This document shows positions 53,504 to 62,249 of a DNA stretch of 64,000 nucleotides, piece after piece. This stretch comes from Alphaproteobacteria bacterium (GTDB lineage Bacteria > Pseudomonadota > Alphaproteobacteria > Micavibrionales > Micavibrionaceae). The notes beneath the pieces were generated by a model, which did no database searches, was not told the DNA's origin, and saw only the letters and a program-made list of their open reading frames with translations. Both the position numbers and the translations under genes were made by a program. Where the stretch lies: contig JAHDXS010000002.1 of the NCBI GenBank assembly GCA_023384135.1, positions 496,001 to 560,000 of the forward strand, written 5' to 3'. Within the stretch, counting starts at the first letter, position 1. The number at the start of each line of letters is the position of its first letter.

Positions 53504-54224
53504 GGGAAAGACTCTCCAGCCACGCCTGCATGAACAGCGCGTTCTGCCGCTCCAGCGTCGCGGCATAGGCTGCCGTGTCCCGGTCCAGCTCGGCGATCTT
53601 GGTTCGCACACAGCCAAAACCGTGCAGGTCGTCAACGAAATGCTCAAATGTCCCGCTGATCTGAACTTCGCTCACCTCGGGGTGGAACTGAACGCCCAGC
53701 GCGTTCCGCCCGAACCGGAAGGCCTGATTTTCATAGAGCGCCGACGACGCGAGCCGCACCGACCCCTTGGGCAGGTCGAACGTATCGCCGTGCCAGTGAA
53801 ACATGCTGGTTTTTTCCGGCGCGAGATGGACAAGCGGGCTGCTTTTCCCTTCTTCGGTCAGGGCAATCGGCAGCCAGCCAACCTCCTTGCCGTTCGGCCC
53901 CGGATACACGTCCGCGCCCAGCGCCTTGGCGATGATTTGCGCCCCAAGACAAACGCCCAGAACCGGCTTGTCCTTTTCCAGCCGCGCCCGCGCAACCTTG
54001 ATCTCTTCAAGCAAATAAGGATGTTCCTCCGCCTCATAAACCCCCATCGGGCCGCCCATGATGATAAGCAAGTCGGCGTCTAAAATTTCCTCCACCGGAA
54101 TAGGCTGCTTGGGCGTGTTAATGTAGCGGTATTGATAGCCGCACTCTCTGAGAATGGGCGCGAAGGTGCTGAGGTCTTCGCCCGGATGATGTCTGAAAAC
54201 GATGGCTTGCCTCGTCATACGCAA
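53496..54224 (-). CDS. Class I glutamine amidotransferase-like protein
   Basis: A 242-residue class I (triad) amidotransferase domain protein. The nucleophile elbow is PVLGVCLGAQIIAKAL (Cys at about 91) and the His-Glu pair lies in GVQFHPEVSE. It resembles the GuaA-like stand-alone group, whose acceptor is generally unknown. It is inserted between coaE and dnaQ, overlapping dnaQ by 8 nt and lying 5 nt after coaE, so it belongs to the operon. The hydrolase is likely active; the partner is not evident. Confidence 0.88.
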   Translation of the reverse strand: MRMTRQAIVFRHHPGEDLSTFAPILRECGYQYRYINTPKQPIPVEEILDADLLIIMGGPMGVYEAEEHPYLLEEIKVARARLEKDKPVLGVCLGAQIIAKALGADVYPGPNGKEVGWLPIALTEEGKSSPLVHLAPEKTSMFHWHGDTFDLPKGSVRLASSALYENQAFRFGRNALGVQFHPEVSEVQISGTFEHFVDDLHGFGCVRTKIAELDRDTAAYAATLERQNALFMQAWLESLSHA

Positions 54225-54229
54225 AACTC

Positions 54230-54910
54230 TTATCTCTGGATACGCATCGTCATCGGATTGTGATCGTTCTCACGGGCGTTTTCAAGCCTTTCAGCCTCAT
54301 TGCCGCCACGCACCAACTGTAATATCTCTTGCAATTCCCGCATCGACTGCGCCCGCCCCAGCCCGGTATGAATCACATAGTCCGCACGCGCCCGCTTTTC
54401 GGCATCCGGCATTTGCCGCGCCAGAATAGCGTTGAACTTCGCCTCGTCCATCCCCGGCCGCCCCATCACACGCGCCTTCTGTAAAAACGCGGGGGCACTG
54501 ACAACGATCACGCCATCCACCCTTCGCTCCGCTCCCGTTTCATACAATAGCGGAATTTCAAGTACGGCGATCTCCGCGCCTTGAACCCGGCATTGCCGCA
54601 AAAAAGCGTCCTGGGATTTCCGCACCAGCGGGTGGAGGATGCTCTCAAGTTGCAAACGCAAACCCTCATCCGCAAAGACGATCTTTCCCAATTCCCGGCG
54701 GTTGATGGCCTTGGTGTGCTTGTCGTAAACATTGGGATAATCGCGCGGCGGAAACGCCGCCTGTAAAGCCGCATGCGCCTCACTCTTGGGTGTAAGCAGC
54801 CTGTGCACGGCGGCGTCGGAATCATGCACGGGAATCCCCAGCACCTTCATCATCGCCGCAACGGTCGATTTCCCCATGCCGATCGAACCCGTAAGCCCCA
54901 GAACGATCAT
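54230..54910 (-). CDS. coaE: Dephospho-CoA kinase
   Basis: A 226-residue CoaE, which phosphorylates dephospho-CoA in the last step of coenzyme A synthesis. The P-loop is in VLGLTGSIGMGKSTVAAMM (N terminus), followed by VHDSDAAVHRL with the catalytic Asp. The ATG at 54910 starts just before the P-loop; the open frame to 54964 is longer. It overlaps aroE by 4 nt. The C terminus has a short extension rich in Asn/Arg. Confidence 0.95.
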   Translation of the reverse strand: MIVLGLTGSIGMGKSTVAAMMKVLGIPVHDSDAAVHRLLTPKSEAHAALQAAFPPRDYPNVYDKHTKAINRRELGKIVFADEGLRLQLESILHPLVRKSQDAFLRQCRVQGAEIAVLEIPLLYETGAERRVDGVIVVSAPAFLQKARVMGRPGMDEAKFNAILARQMPDAEKRARADYVIHTGLGRAQSMRELQEILQLVRGGNEAERLENARENDHNPMTMRIQR

Positions 54911-55740
54911 CCGCCCACCATCTTGGTAAGCTCGTCCGTCACTTCGGGCATCACGCCATGCCACAGGGCGAAGCCGGGCCGCGCCTGATGCAAAAGCATC
55001 CCGATACCGGTCACCGTTCTGTTCCCCTGCGCCTGTGCCTCCAGCAGCAGCGGGGTCATCAGCGGCGCGTAAACGATGTCATGCACCAGCGCCTTCGGCG
55101 ACAATCCTTCAAGCGAAAGCGTGAGCGCAGGTTTGCCCGTCATGCCCAAAGACGTTGTGTTGACCACCAGATTGGCCTGCGATAGGGCCTTGATGCCCTC
55201 CGCGCTGTTCCACCCCAGCCGTTTAATCCTGTCCTTCAGGCTCGCGCTGGCGATCAGCGCATCGGCCTTCTCCGGCGTCCGGTTGCTCAGCCATATCTCG
55301 GGAACGCCCTCCTGCAATAATCCCTGCACCACAGCCCGCGCCGCGCCGCCAGCTCCAAGAACAACGGCGGGCCCGGCCTTGAAATCAAAATCCGGCGCAT
55401 GGGATTTGAGATTCTCGATAAACCCGAACACGTCGGTATTGGTTCCGTGCAACGCGCCGTCCTTGATCGTGACCGTATTGACCGCCCCCACGATCCGCGC
55501 CAGATCGTCCACATGATCGCACAGCGCCATCACATCCACCTTGTGCGGCACCGTGACGTTGAACCCCTTGAATCCGGAAGCCTTCAAAGTCCGTATGCCG
55601 TCCGCCAGCCCCTCGCACGACAAATCGACAAGCTCATAAGAACCGCTCAAACCATAGTGCTTGATCCAGTGCCCGTGTATCATTGGCGATTTGCTGTGAC
55701 TGACCGGATGCCCGACCAGCCCGGTTTTTGTAAAGCTCAT
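54907..55740 (-). CDS. aroE: Shikimate 5-dehydrogenase
   Basis: A 277-residue AroE, which reduces 3-dehydroshikimate with NADPH. The shikimate-binding LVGHPVSHSKSPMIHGHW is at the N terminus, the catalytic Lys in NVTVPHKVDVM, and the NADP-binding glycine loop in VVLGAGGAARAVVQGL. It overlaps coaE and maf by 4 nt each. Confidence 0.96.
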   Translation of the reverse strand: MSFTKTGLVGHPVSHSKSPMIHGHWIKHYGLSGSYELVDLSCEGLADGIRTLKASGFKGFNVTVPHKVDVMALCDHVDDLARIVGAVNTVTIKDGALHGTNTDVFGFIENLKSHAPDFDFKAGPAVVLGAGGAARAVVQGLLQEGVPEIWLSNRTPEKADALIASASLKDRIKRLGWNSAEGIKALSQANLVVNTTSLGMTGKPALTLSLEGLSPKALVHDIVYAPLMTPLLLEAQAQGNRTVTGIGMLLHQARPGFALWHGVMPEVTDELTKMVGG

Positions 55741-56363
55741 GGCCCTATCCCGTGCTGCTCATAAAGATAACCCAGAAGCGCGGGCAGGGGCAGCCCCATG
55801 ATCGTAAAAAAATCGCCCTCGATCCGGGTAAACAGCCACACTCCGGCCCCTTCGATCTGGTACGCGCCCACGCACGCCGTCAGAGCAGGACCCGCCTGAT
55901 GGGCATAAGCCGCCAGAAAATCCTCGTCGAAATCCCGCATCGTCAGGTCCGCATGCTCGGCATGGCTCCACAAAACCTTGCCCCCTTGCGCCGCGGCAAC
56001 GCCGGAGATCAGCCTGTGCGTTTTACCGCGCAATCCGCGCAATTTCTCGATCGCGTCCTCGGGAGTTTTTGCCTTGTTGATGATCCGCTCGCCCAGACAC
56101 AAAATCTGATCCGAACCAATCACAAGTGCATCCGCGTTTTCACGTGAAACAGCCAGCGCCTTTTCCCGCGCCAGCAAAAGGGATTTCTCCGCCGGGCCGA
56201 GCGCGGCGTTTTGATCCATGATCGAATATTCGTCGATTTTCGCGGGAATGACGCCGAACGATAACCCGGCCTGACGCATCATCGCTTGCCGCGCCGCGCT
56301 GCCGGACGCCAGAATCAATCGGCTTGAAGCCTCATTTTTCAAAGGTGCTGGAGGTGTCGCCAC
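55737..56363 (-). CDS. maf: Maf-like nucleotide pyrophosphatase
   Basis: A 208-residue Maf/Ham1-type house-cleaning pyrophosphatase that hydrolyses non-canonical nucleoside triphosphates. The signature LILASGSAARQAMM (about 16-29) and DALVIGSDQILCLGERI are present. Its 3' end overlaps aroE by 4 nt and its 5' end overlaps ppsR by 32 nt. A parS-like site lies inside, at 56136-56151. Confidence 0.94.
   Translation of the reverse strand: MATPPAPLKNEASSRLILASGSAARQAMMRQAGLSFGVIPAKIDEYSIMDQNAALGPAEKSLLLAREKALAVSRENADALVIGSDQILCLGERIINKAKTPEDAIEKLRGLRGKTHRLISGVAAAQGGKVLWSHAEHADLTMRDFDEDFLAAYAHQAGPALTACVGAYQIEGAGVWLFTRIEGDFFTIMGLPLPALLGYLYEQHGIGP
56136..56151. promoter_or_regulatory. parS-like site 3 (inside maf)
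   Basis: GTTTTCACGTGAAACA: the right half is a perfect parS and the left half differs at its two outer bases. The same 16-mer occurs at 59080. Confidence 0.7.
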
Positions 56364-57201
56364 TTTCCCGCTCCCTCTTGGCCTGCAAAAGACTCATGAT
56401 TTCCGCTGATGTTTCCTCAATGGATTTTTTCGTGACGTCGATCACCGGCCAGCCGTATTTGTTGAACAGGCGCCGCGCCTTGCGGATTTCATCTTCGATC
56501 TTCTCCTCGTCCAGATACTCGTTCTGGTGCAGGATTTTCTGATCCGCCTTGTCGGATTTAAGTCGCGACTTGCGGATATGCATCAGCCGTTCCGGTGAGG
56601 CCGTCAACCCGACGTAAAGCGGCGCCTCAAGCATGAAATGCTCCTCCGGCGTATCGACGCCGGGGACCAGCGGAATATTCGCCGCCTTGATCCCGCGCCG
56701 CGCCAGGAACACGCTGGTCGGCGTCTTAGAGGTTCGTGACACGCCGACCAGAATGACGTCCGCCTTCTTGAGCCCGTTCAGGCTCCGCCCGTCATCGAAC
56801 CGCATCGCGAAATCGATCGCCGCCACGCGTTTGAAATAGGCATCGTCCATCGTGTGCTGCAAGCCCGGAACGCCCTTGGGCGAGCGCCCCAGATACGTCG
56901 AAAGCCCATGAAAGATGGGGTCCAGAACCGGAATACACGGAACGCCCAGATGCTCGCAGCAATCAATCACGCGCCGCCGCATCTTCTCGTTCACAAAGGT
57001 AAAGATGACCGGGCCGGGGGCTTCCTCGATCCGTTGGATCACCTTCTCAAGCTGTTTCTCAGTTCGCACCAGCGGCCAGAATTTCTGGTTCGGCTCGATA
57101 TCCTCGAATTGCGCAAGACACGCCCGCGAAAGCCCAAGCAACGTTGTGCCCGTGGCGTCGGAAACGAGATGCAGGTTGAACTTGCGCCGTTTTTTTGTCA
57201 T
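56332..57201 (-). CDS. ppsR: PEP synthase regulatory protein (kinase/pyrophosphorylase, DUF299)
   Basis: A 289-residue DUF299 protein that adds and removes a phosphate on PEP synthase or pyruvate phosphate dikinase using ADP. The N terminus LHLVSDATGTTLLGLSRAC and the P-loop-like VILVGVSRTSKTPTSVFLA (about 149-167) are conserved. Its homologue is the 'RP001'-type gene next to the origin in Caulobacter and Rickettsia, if I recall that correctly. It overlaps secB by 4 nt and maf by 32 nt. Confidence 0.93.
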   Translation of the reverse strand: MTKKRRKFNLHLVSDATGTTLLGLSRACLAQFEDIEPNQKFWPLVRTEKQLEKVIQRIEEAPGPVIFTFVNEKMRRRVIDCCEHLGVPCIPVLDPIFHGLSTYLGRSPKGVPGLQHTMDDAYFKRVAAIDFAMRFDDGRSLNGLKKADVILVGVSRTSKTPTSVFLARRGIKAANIPLVPGVDTPEEHFMLEAPLYVGLTASPERLMHIRKSRLKSDKADQKILHQNEYLDEEKIEDEIRKARRLFNKYGWPVIDVTKKSIEETSAEIMSLLQAKRERESGDTSSTFEK

Positions 57202-57731
57202 GCCGCCTCTTCCGAGCCGCCCGCGCCCTCAATCCGGTCCTTAAACCGCTGGATGTAAAGCGCCTGAAAATCGACGGGCGAAAGCAGGACCGGCGGAAAG
57301 CCACCCTGCTGCGTAAGGCTCGCAAGAATCTGCCGCACGAACGGAAAGGCGAGCCTCGGCACCTCGATCAAAAGGATCGGGTGGTGCTGCTCGTGCGGTA
57401 CCTCGCCGCCGATGGAAACCGTGGAACCGTAAACTACCTCGGCGATGAAGATCGTGTCTTTCCCGCGCCGCGCATTGACCTGTGCGCTCAGGGCAACCTC
57501 GTAATAATTCTCGATCTTCGGATTCTGAATCCGGCGCGCATCCATACTGATATTGATCTCAAGCTCCGGCATCGGCTGGTCGCCGCGCAGCGATTGCGGA
57601 GCGCCGGGGTTCTCAAACGAGATATCCTTAACATACTGCGCATGGATCGTGACCGGAATGTTGCGCACGCCGATCTTGGCTTCGTCTTCCTCGTTCTTCT
57701 TCGGCCCCTGCGACCCGTTTGTCTCGCTCAT
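57198..57731 (-). CDS. secB: Protein-export chaperone SecB
   Basis: A 177-residue SecB, the tetrameric cytosolic chaperone that hands precursors to SecA. Conserved pieces are VTIHAQYVKDISFENPGAP, EVALSAQVNARRGKDTIFIAEVVYGS and FPFVRQILASLTQQGGFPPVLLSPVDF. The start at 57731 (MSETNGSQG) is preferred; 57746 is in frame. In Rhizobiales secB neighbours dnaQ; here it lies at the other end of the maf-aroE-coaE-dnaQ group, so that block appears rearranged. Confidence 0.96.
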   Translation of the reverse strand: MSETNGSQGPKKNEEDEAKIGVRNIPVTIHAQYVKDISFENPGAPQSLRGDQPMPELEINISMDARRIQNPKIENYYEVALSAQVNARRGKDTIFIAEVVYGSTVSIGGEVPHEQHHPILLIEVPRLAFPFVRQILASLTQQGGFPPVLLSPVDFQALYIQRFKDRIEGAGGSEEAA

Positions 57732-57822
57732 TGTGTTGTCCTTCATTCCTCAATATTTAAAGATGATCAGCGCCCGAAGGCTGCTCTTTGCTTACCACGA
57801 ACCCCCTTGAAACCTCAAGGGT

Positions 57823-58314
57823 TCAGCGTAATTTAGGCCCGGAGCCCTTGCTGTTTTTTCCACCCTCGTCCAGCCGCTCGTACTCCCCCTCGATCACGGA
57901 TGAGTCGTTGGCGGCGGCGGGGCCTCGCCACGAGGCCTGTTCGGAGGAACTGTAATAGGCGCCCTCGAAACGCGCCGACCGTTCAAGCCGGTCGCGCAGA
58001 CGGCGGCGCACGGCGGGTATCAACAGCATAAGCGCTATGAGATCGGTAATAAGTCCGGGGATCAGAAAAAGCACGCCTGCTGTAATGAGACACAGCCGGT
58101 CGAAAACCTCGGCGGGCGGCAGTGTTCCCCGTCTTATGTCTGCCCCGACAGGCCTGAGCGCCTGCCAGCTCTGATGCCGGATGAGGGCAATGCCCGCAAC
58201 GGCGTTAAGCACGCACACCAGCAGCGTGGCACCCAGTCCGATAGCGTGCGCCGCGAACACGAACGCGGTCAGCTCCAACAGGGGAAACACGATGAATAAG
58301 AACAAAAACGGCAT
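57823..58314 (-). CDS. fxsA: FxsA-family membrane protein
   Basis: A 163-residue FxsA-type protein. The N terminus MPFLFLFIVFPLLELTAFVF leads into about three or four hydrophobic segments, including LLVCVLNAVAGIALIRHQSW and CLITAGVLFLIPGLITDLIA. The polar tail contains Arg- and Ser-rich repeats. FxsA in E. coli counters F-exclusion of phage T7; its normal role is unclear. The ATG at 58314 fits the family, while the frame extends to 58365. It is divergent from tim44, and neighbours it in many Alphaproteobacteria. Confidence 0.9.
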   Translation of the reverse strand: MPFLFLFIVFPLLELTAFVFAAHAIGLGATLLVCVLNAVAGIALIRHQSWQALRPVGADIRRGTLPPAEVFDRLCLITAGVLFLIPGLITDLIALMLLIPAVRRRLRDRLERSARFEGAYYSSSEQASWRGPAAANDSSVIEGEYERLDEGGKNSKGSGPKLR

Positions 58315-58453
58315 ACACTTCTCCTGACATGCCAAAAAGTGGGCGCAGTATGCCCCTATTCGCACGGAAACGAAAGAAAAACAGTGGTAAAATGATCCTT
58401 TAAACGCTAACTTATCGGCAGAACACAGCCAAACAAAAGAGCAGGATAGACCT

Positions 58454-59191
58454 TTGCCTCCCGATCTGATCGTTTATGCCCTTGTAACCGCTGGATTGAT
58501 CTTCTGGCTGCGGAGCATTCTGGGCACCCGCAACGGGGATGAGGGCGACCGAGCGGCGCCCTATCTGAAACCTGATCCCGCAGCCCGCGCCCTTGAGGGC
58601 CCCGGCGCCTCGCGTAGCGGTCAGACCGGATCGGAAGACCGCATTGCTGAGCTGGCAGCCAACCCCAAGGGGAACGCCTTCATAATGGACAAGACTGTCG
58701 AAATGGGCCTGCTCGAAATTGCGGCCTCTGATCAGTCCTTCGATATCGATCGCTTTATTCAGGGCGCCCAGGACGCCTTCGTTTTCATCGTGGAATCCTT
58801 CGCCGACGGCGATCGCGACACGTTGCGCGATCTTCTGGCTCCTGTGGTGTTTGATGCATTCGACGGGGCGATCACGGCCAGAGTCCAGGCCGGGGAAACC
58901 CTTCATACCGAAATCAACGCCATCAAACGCGTGGAAATCACCGCCGCCGGTCTAGAGGGCCGTCTTGCGAAAATTACCGTCCGCTTCATCGCGGAGGAAG
59001 TCACCTATACGCGCAACACGCAGGGCGATATCGTCGAGGGCCATCCCGAACGTGTAACCCAGATGCGCGATCTCTGGACGTTTTCACGTGAAACACGCTC
59101 ACGCGATCCCCGCTGGCTGGTCACGGAAACACTTGTGGACACGCAGCACGACAGCGAGACCCTTCCGAACTCCACCTCCGTCATTCACTAG
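58454..59191 (+). CDS. Tim44-like domain membrane protein
   Basis: A 245-residue protein with TTG start, one N-terminal membrane helix (LIVYALVTAGLIFWLRSIL) and a C-terminal Tim44-like domain at about 95-235 (FDIDRFIQGAQDAFVFIVE, then a beta-sheet region ending RDLWTFSRETRSRDPRWLVTE). Bacterial TimA proteins sit in the inner membrane; the mitochondrial relative tethers import motors. A GAxGATxG-like AGGAT site lies upstream. A parS-like site occurs inside at 59080-59095. It is followed 63 nt later by mltA. Confidence 0.9.
   Translation: MPPDLIVYALVTAGLIFWLRSILGTRNGDEGDRAAPYLKPDPAARALEGPGASRSGQTGSEDRIAELAANPKGNAFIMDKTVEMGLLEIAASDQSFDIDRFIQGAQDAFVFIVESFADGDRDTLRDLLAPVVFDAFDGAITARVQAGETLHTEINAIKRVEITAAGLEGRLAKITVRFIAEEVTYTRNTQGDIVEGHPERVTQMRDLWTFSRETRSRDPRWLVTETLVDTQHDSETLPNSTSVIH
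59080..59095. promoter_or_regulatory. parS-like site 4 (inside tim44)
   Basis: GTTTTCACGTGAAACA, identical to site 3, and 22 kb from the perfect site 1. Confidence 0.7.
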
Positions 59192-59254
59192 GTCGTCATA
59201 ATTTTTCCGGTCCCGCTCTTTTGAGCCGCGCCCGCGCATGGTAAACCTGAAGCC

Positions 59255-60409
59255 ATGCGAAGGTTTTTGTGTCTCGTTCTGATGTTGGTTCTCGCCGGGT
59301 GCGGCGAAGAAGAACAGCCGGCGGAAAAGGAAAAGATCATGCAGCTTGTCCCGGCCTCGTTTTCCGATCTTCCCGGCTGGGGGCAGGACGACCTGCAAAC
59401 GCTCGCCCACGCCTTTGAGCGCACCTGCGCCCGCATGCTCAAGGCCGCCCCCGAGAAACCGCTCGGCCCCCTCCCGCAGGCTGGAACCTTCGCCGACTGG
59501 CACCCCGCCTGTAACGAATTTTCGGCCCTTAACGAAAAAACGCCGCAAACCCTCAAGGCCTATTTTGAAAAAAACTTCACGCCCCACGCCGTCCTGCTCG
59601 ATCAATCCGCCGAAGGCTTGTTCACGGGTTACTACGAGGCGCAGCTGAGCGGCTCTCGAACGCAGAGCGGCCCTTACAACATCCCCCTCTACGCCCGCCC
59701 GGACGATCTCGTGATGGTCGATCTTGGCAAATTCCGCGACGAACTCAAAGGCCAGCGTATTGCAGGCCGCGTGAAGGGCGGCGACCTCGTGCCCTATGAA
59801 ACAAGGGCGCAAATCGTCGCAGGCGAATGGCCGCATAACGACAAGGCGCTTGTGTGGGTCGATGATGCGGTGGACGCGTTCTACGTGCAGATTCAAGGCT
59901 CAGGAATCGTAACGCTGGACGATGGCTCCGAAATCCGCATCGGCTACGCAGGGCAAAACGGTCACCCCTACACCGCCATCGGCCGCGAACTCATCGCGCG
60001 CGGCGCGTTAACAAAAGATAACGTCTCGATGCAAACCATCCACGACTGGCTGGCCGCCAACCCCGCGCTGGCCGACGAAGTGATGAACGTCAATAAATCA
60101 TACGTCTTCTTTACGGAAATCAGCGGCGAAGGCCCGCTGGGCGGCGAAAACGTGCCGCTCACCCCGCTGCGCTCGCTCGCGATCGACCGCTCGATCTTCC
60201 CCTATGGCCTGCCCTTCTGGCTGGAGGCGGAGCATCCGGTCGAAAAAACAACGCCGATCCGCCGCCTCATGGTCGGGCAGGATACCGGCGGCGCGATCCG
60301 GGGGGCCGTTCGCGGCGATGTCTTCTGGGGGCACGGCGAAGAAGCCGAACGCATGGCCGGCCCGATGAAATCAAAGGGACGATACTGGGTGCTGCTGCCA
60401 AAAAAATGA
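59255..60409 (+). CDS. mltA: Membrane-bound lytic murein transglycosylase A
   Basis: A 384-residue MltA lipoprotein. The signal ends in the lipobox VLAGC (Cys at about 16). The MltA barrel domain includes FTGYYEAQLSGSRT and YVQIQGSGIVTLDDG, and the C-terminal 3D domain carries the catalytic Asp in MVGQDTGGAIRGAVRGDVFWG. It cleaves peptidoglycan to 1,6-anhydromuropeptides at the outer membrane. The fxsA/tim44-mltA neighbourhood is standard for Alphaproteobacteria; the usual Smr gene that follows is replaced here by an AT-rich island. Confidence 0.95.
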   Translation: MRRFLCLVLMLVLAGCGEEEQPAEKEKIMQLVPASFSDLPGWGQDDLQTLAHAFERTCARMLKAAPEKPLGPLPQAGTFADWHPACNEFSALNEKTPQTLKAYFEKNFTPHAVLLDQSAEGLFTGYYEAQLSGSRTQSGPYNIPLYARPDDLVMVDLGKFRDELKGQRIAGRVKGGDLVPYETRAQIVAGEWPHNDKALVWVDDAVDAFYVQIQGSGIVTLDDGSEIRIGYAGQNGHPYTAIGRELIARGALTKDNVSMQTIHDWLAANPALADEVMNVNKSYVFFTEISGEGPLGGENVPLTPLRSLAIDRSIFPYGLPFWLEAEHPVEKTTPIRRLMVGQDTGGAIRGAVRGDVFWGHGEEAERMAGPMKSKGRYWVLLPKK

Positions 60410-60477
60410 TGATTCACTTTTGAAACTCGTTAGTCTAGAATCATACGAGAAGAGCATATTTTCAGAGGGGGGAGAAT

Positions 60478-60633
60478 ATGAGTACTAAAAAACTAAGCGC
60501 TTCAGTCTTAAAGGCTTCAAAAGAGGCAGCATCTTACAATTATGACAAAAGCAAGTATGTCATAATTGACGCTGGCGTCAGACGTGATGCAAAATCTGGC
60601 CGCCTAATCGAAGAAAAGTCGGACAGAAAGTAA
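60478..60633 (+). CDS. Small basic protein (51 residues) in the AT-rich island
   Basis: A short frame of 51 codons plus stop with a strong GAGGGGGGAGA site just before the ATG. It starts MSTKKLSASVLKASKEAA and contains YVIIDAGVRRDAKSGRLIEE; it is Lys/Arg-rich. It ends 3 nt before the HAD gene, which suggests an operon. I know no family; the clear ribosome site and tight spacing argue that it is real. Confidence 0.6.
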   Translation: MSTKKLSASVLKASKEAASYNYDKSKYVIIDAGVRRDAKSGRLIEEKSDRK

Positions 60634-60636
60634 TAT

Positions 60637-61505
60637 ATGCGAAATATTGCGATTGTCTGGGATTTTGACAAAACGCTAACTCCCGAAGACTCCACCTCAA
60701 AAGTAATTGACATTATTCTTGGTGAGGGCGAGCATTCTGACTTCTGGAATTTTATTAAAAAAATTACGGGCAAGAAAGACAATCCAGAATGGGAGCAGCT
60801 GCTTGGATGTATTCTTTATCTAGAATGGCCGCAACAAGACGCATACCCCTGAATGCGGAGTTTTTTCGTAAATTTGTTCTCGATGAAATCAAGTTATTTC
60901 CGAATGTTGTAAAATTTCTAAGCGAATTAAAAAGTCTATCTAAACGTAAAGACTTTAAGGACCTTAATCTGGAAGTTCACCATTTTATCATAACTGCAGG
61001 CCTAAAAGATCTTGTAGAACAAGTTTTTCCTAAAGGTCTTATTTCTCATACCTTTGGCTGCAGATATACGGTCATTGCTTGGAAAGGATATGAAAATGAA
61101 CCCGAGAGTATTCCCGTCTTCTGCATGGATGAAACTATGAAAACTCGTGCACTTTTTGAAATTTCAAAAGGATCATTTTTAGACCCCAAAAAACCGGTAA
61201 ATAAGCGGGTCGAAGAACATGAACGCTTTGCTATTTTTAAAGACATTATTTACATAGGAGACGGTCCTACAGACATCCCCTCCTTATCTTTGACAAGATA
61301 CAATGGCGGTATGGGTGTTGTAGTTTATGATGAAAAATCAAGCGAAAAGACAATTCAGGAAAAATTAAAAGGGATGAGGCTAGACAAGAGAGCAGACCTA
61401 ATTACGCCTGCAGATTATTCTCTAAAGGGCGAACTCTTCCAGTTTCTAAAGACAAGGTGCATTCAAATTAAGCAAAGATACGAGGCTGAGGAGTCAGTTA
61501 ACTAG
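60637..61505 (+). pseudogene. HAD-family hydrolase gene with a frameshift
   Basis: The first frame (60637-60852) begins MRNIAIVWDFDKTLTPEDST, the HAD motif I with the nucleophile Asp, and runs until about NPEWEQ. The homologous continuation (WMYSLSRMAATRRIPLNAEFF onward) is in a frame shifted by -1, and ends at 61505 with the motif IV-like IYIGDGPTDIPSLSL. A one-base loss near 60795-60805 explains the break; there is no slippery sequence for programmed shifting. It is AT-rich like an acquired gene. It may be a true pseudogene or an assembly error. Function, if intact: a phosphatase of unknown substrate. Confidence 0.72.
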
Positions 61506-61508
61506 AGC

Positions 61509-62069
61509 CTAAGCCACGTCATCATATCCGGGCGGCGACGGACCGATCCCGCCGGGGTGGAACACGATCTCTCCGCGCCCCGCCGAAAAAACGGCTCCGG
61601 TGCCCAGAACGTCCTGAACCTGCAGCGGATGACCCTCCTTACGCGCATATTTCGCCAGAAGCCCGGTCAGCTCGTCGGCCTTGTCGGCCTCCCCGAACAT
61701 CACGGCATCGTTGATCTGCGCCAGAAGGTCGTTGAGCGCGTCGGCTTTCCCGCGAAGGGGAAGATGGGGAAACAGCGTCTCGAACGCCTCGGTCTTTTTG
61801 CTCCCGCTATCCATGCCGATCAGGCAGTAAACAAGATCGTGGGCCATCGGCTTGGCTTCCGGCGCCTCGCTGGCCAGCCTGCGCACGGCATCCAGAGTCG
61901 CCTGATCCGTGGCCGCCCGCGCACCGTCAGGCATACGCTCGGAAGATAGCACATCGTTCACCTCTCCAAGAACCTCGACAAGCTCTTTCAAGCTCATCGC
62001 CTGCGTGTCGATCGGCTCGCCCTCAAGAAGCTGCTGCGCGGCCAGAAGATTTTTTCCGTAGAGACTCAT
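61509..62069 (-). CDS. Hypothetical helical protein
   Basis: A 186-residue protein of mostly helical prediction, with acidic, Ala/Leu-rich helices (LKELVEVLGEVNDVLSS, KADALNDLLAQINDAVMF) and a Gly/Pro-rich tail (FHPGGIGPSPPGYDDVA). There is no signal peptide. No family is recognised. It converges with the HAD pseudogene, 3 nt between stops. Confidence 0.55.
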   Translation of the reverse strand: MSLYGKNLLAAQQLLEGEPIDTQAMSLKELVEVLGEVNDVLSSERMPDGARAATDQATLDAVRRLASEAPEAKPMAHDLVYCLIGMDSGSKKTEAFETLFPHLPLRGKADALNDLLAQINDAVMFGEADKADELTGLLAKYARKEGHPLQVQDVLGTGAVFSAGRGEIVFHPGGIGPSPPGYDDVA

Positions 62070-62249
62070 AGTCTTGTAAAACCTTGCTTTTCCCGCAGGA
62101 AAATACAGGAATCAGGCTTACTGCGCAATAAAATTAGAATTATGGAATAAACCATAGCCCACACAGGGCGAGCAGAAAAAACCATTTAATAACAATAAGA
62201 TAAGCAAACTCCAAAGAATTTGACCGGACGGACGGATCAGGTTAAAATT

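Noticed and set aside
60789-60860. Programmed -1 frameshift in the HAD gene
   Set aside because: No slippery heptamer of the X XXY YYZ type and no strong downstream structure at the break; a mutation or sequencing error is simpler.
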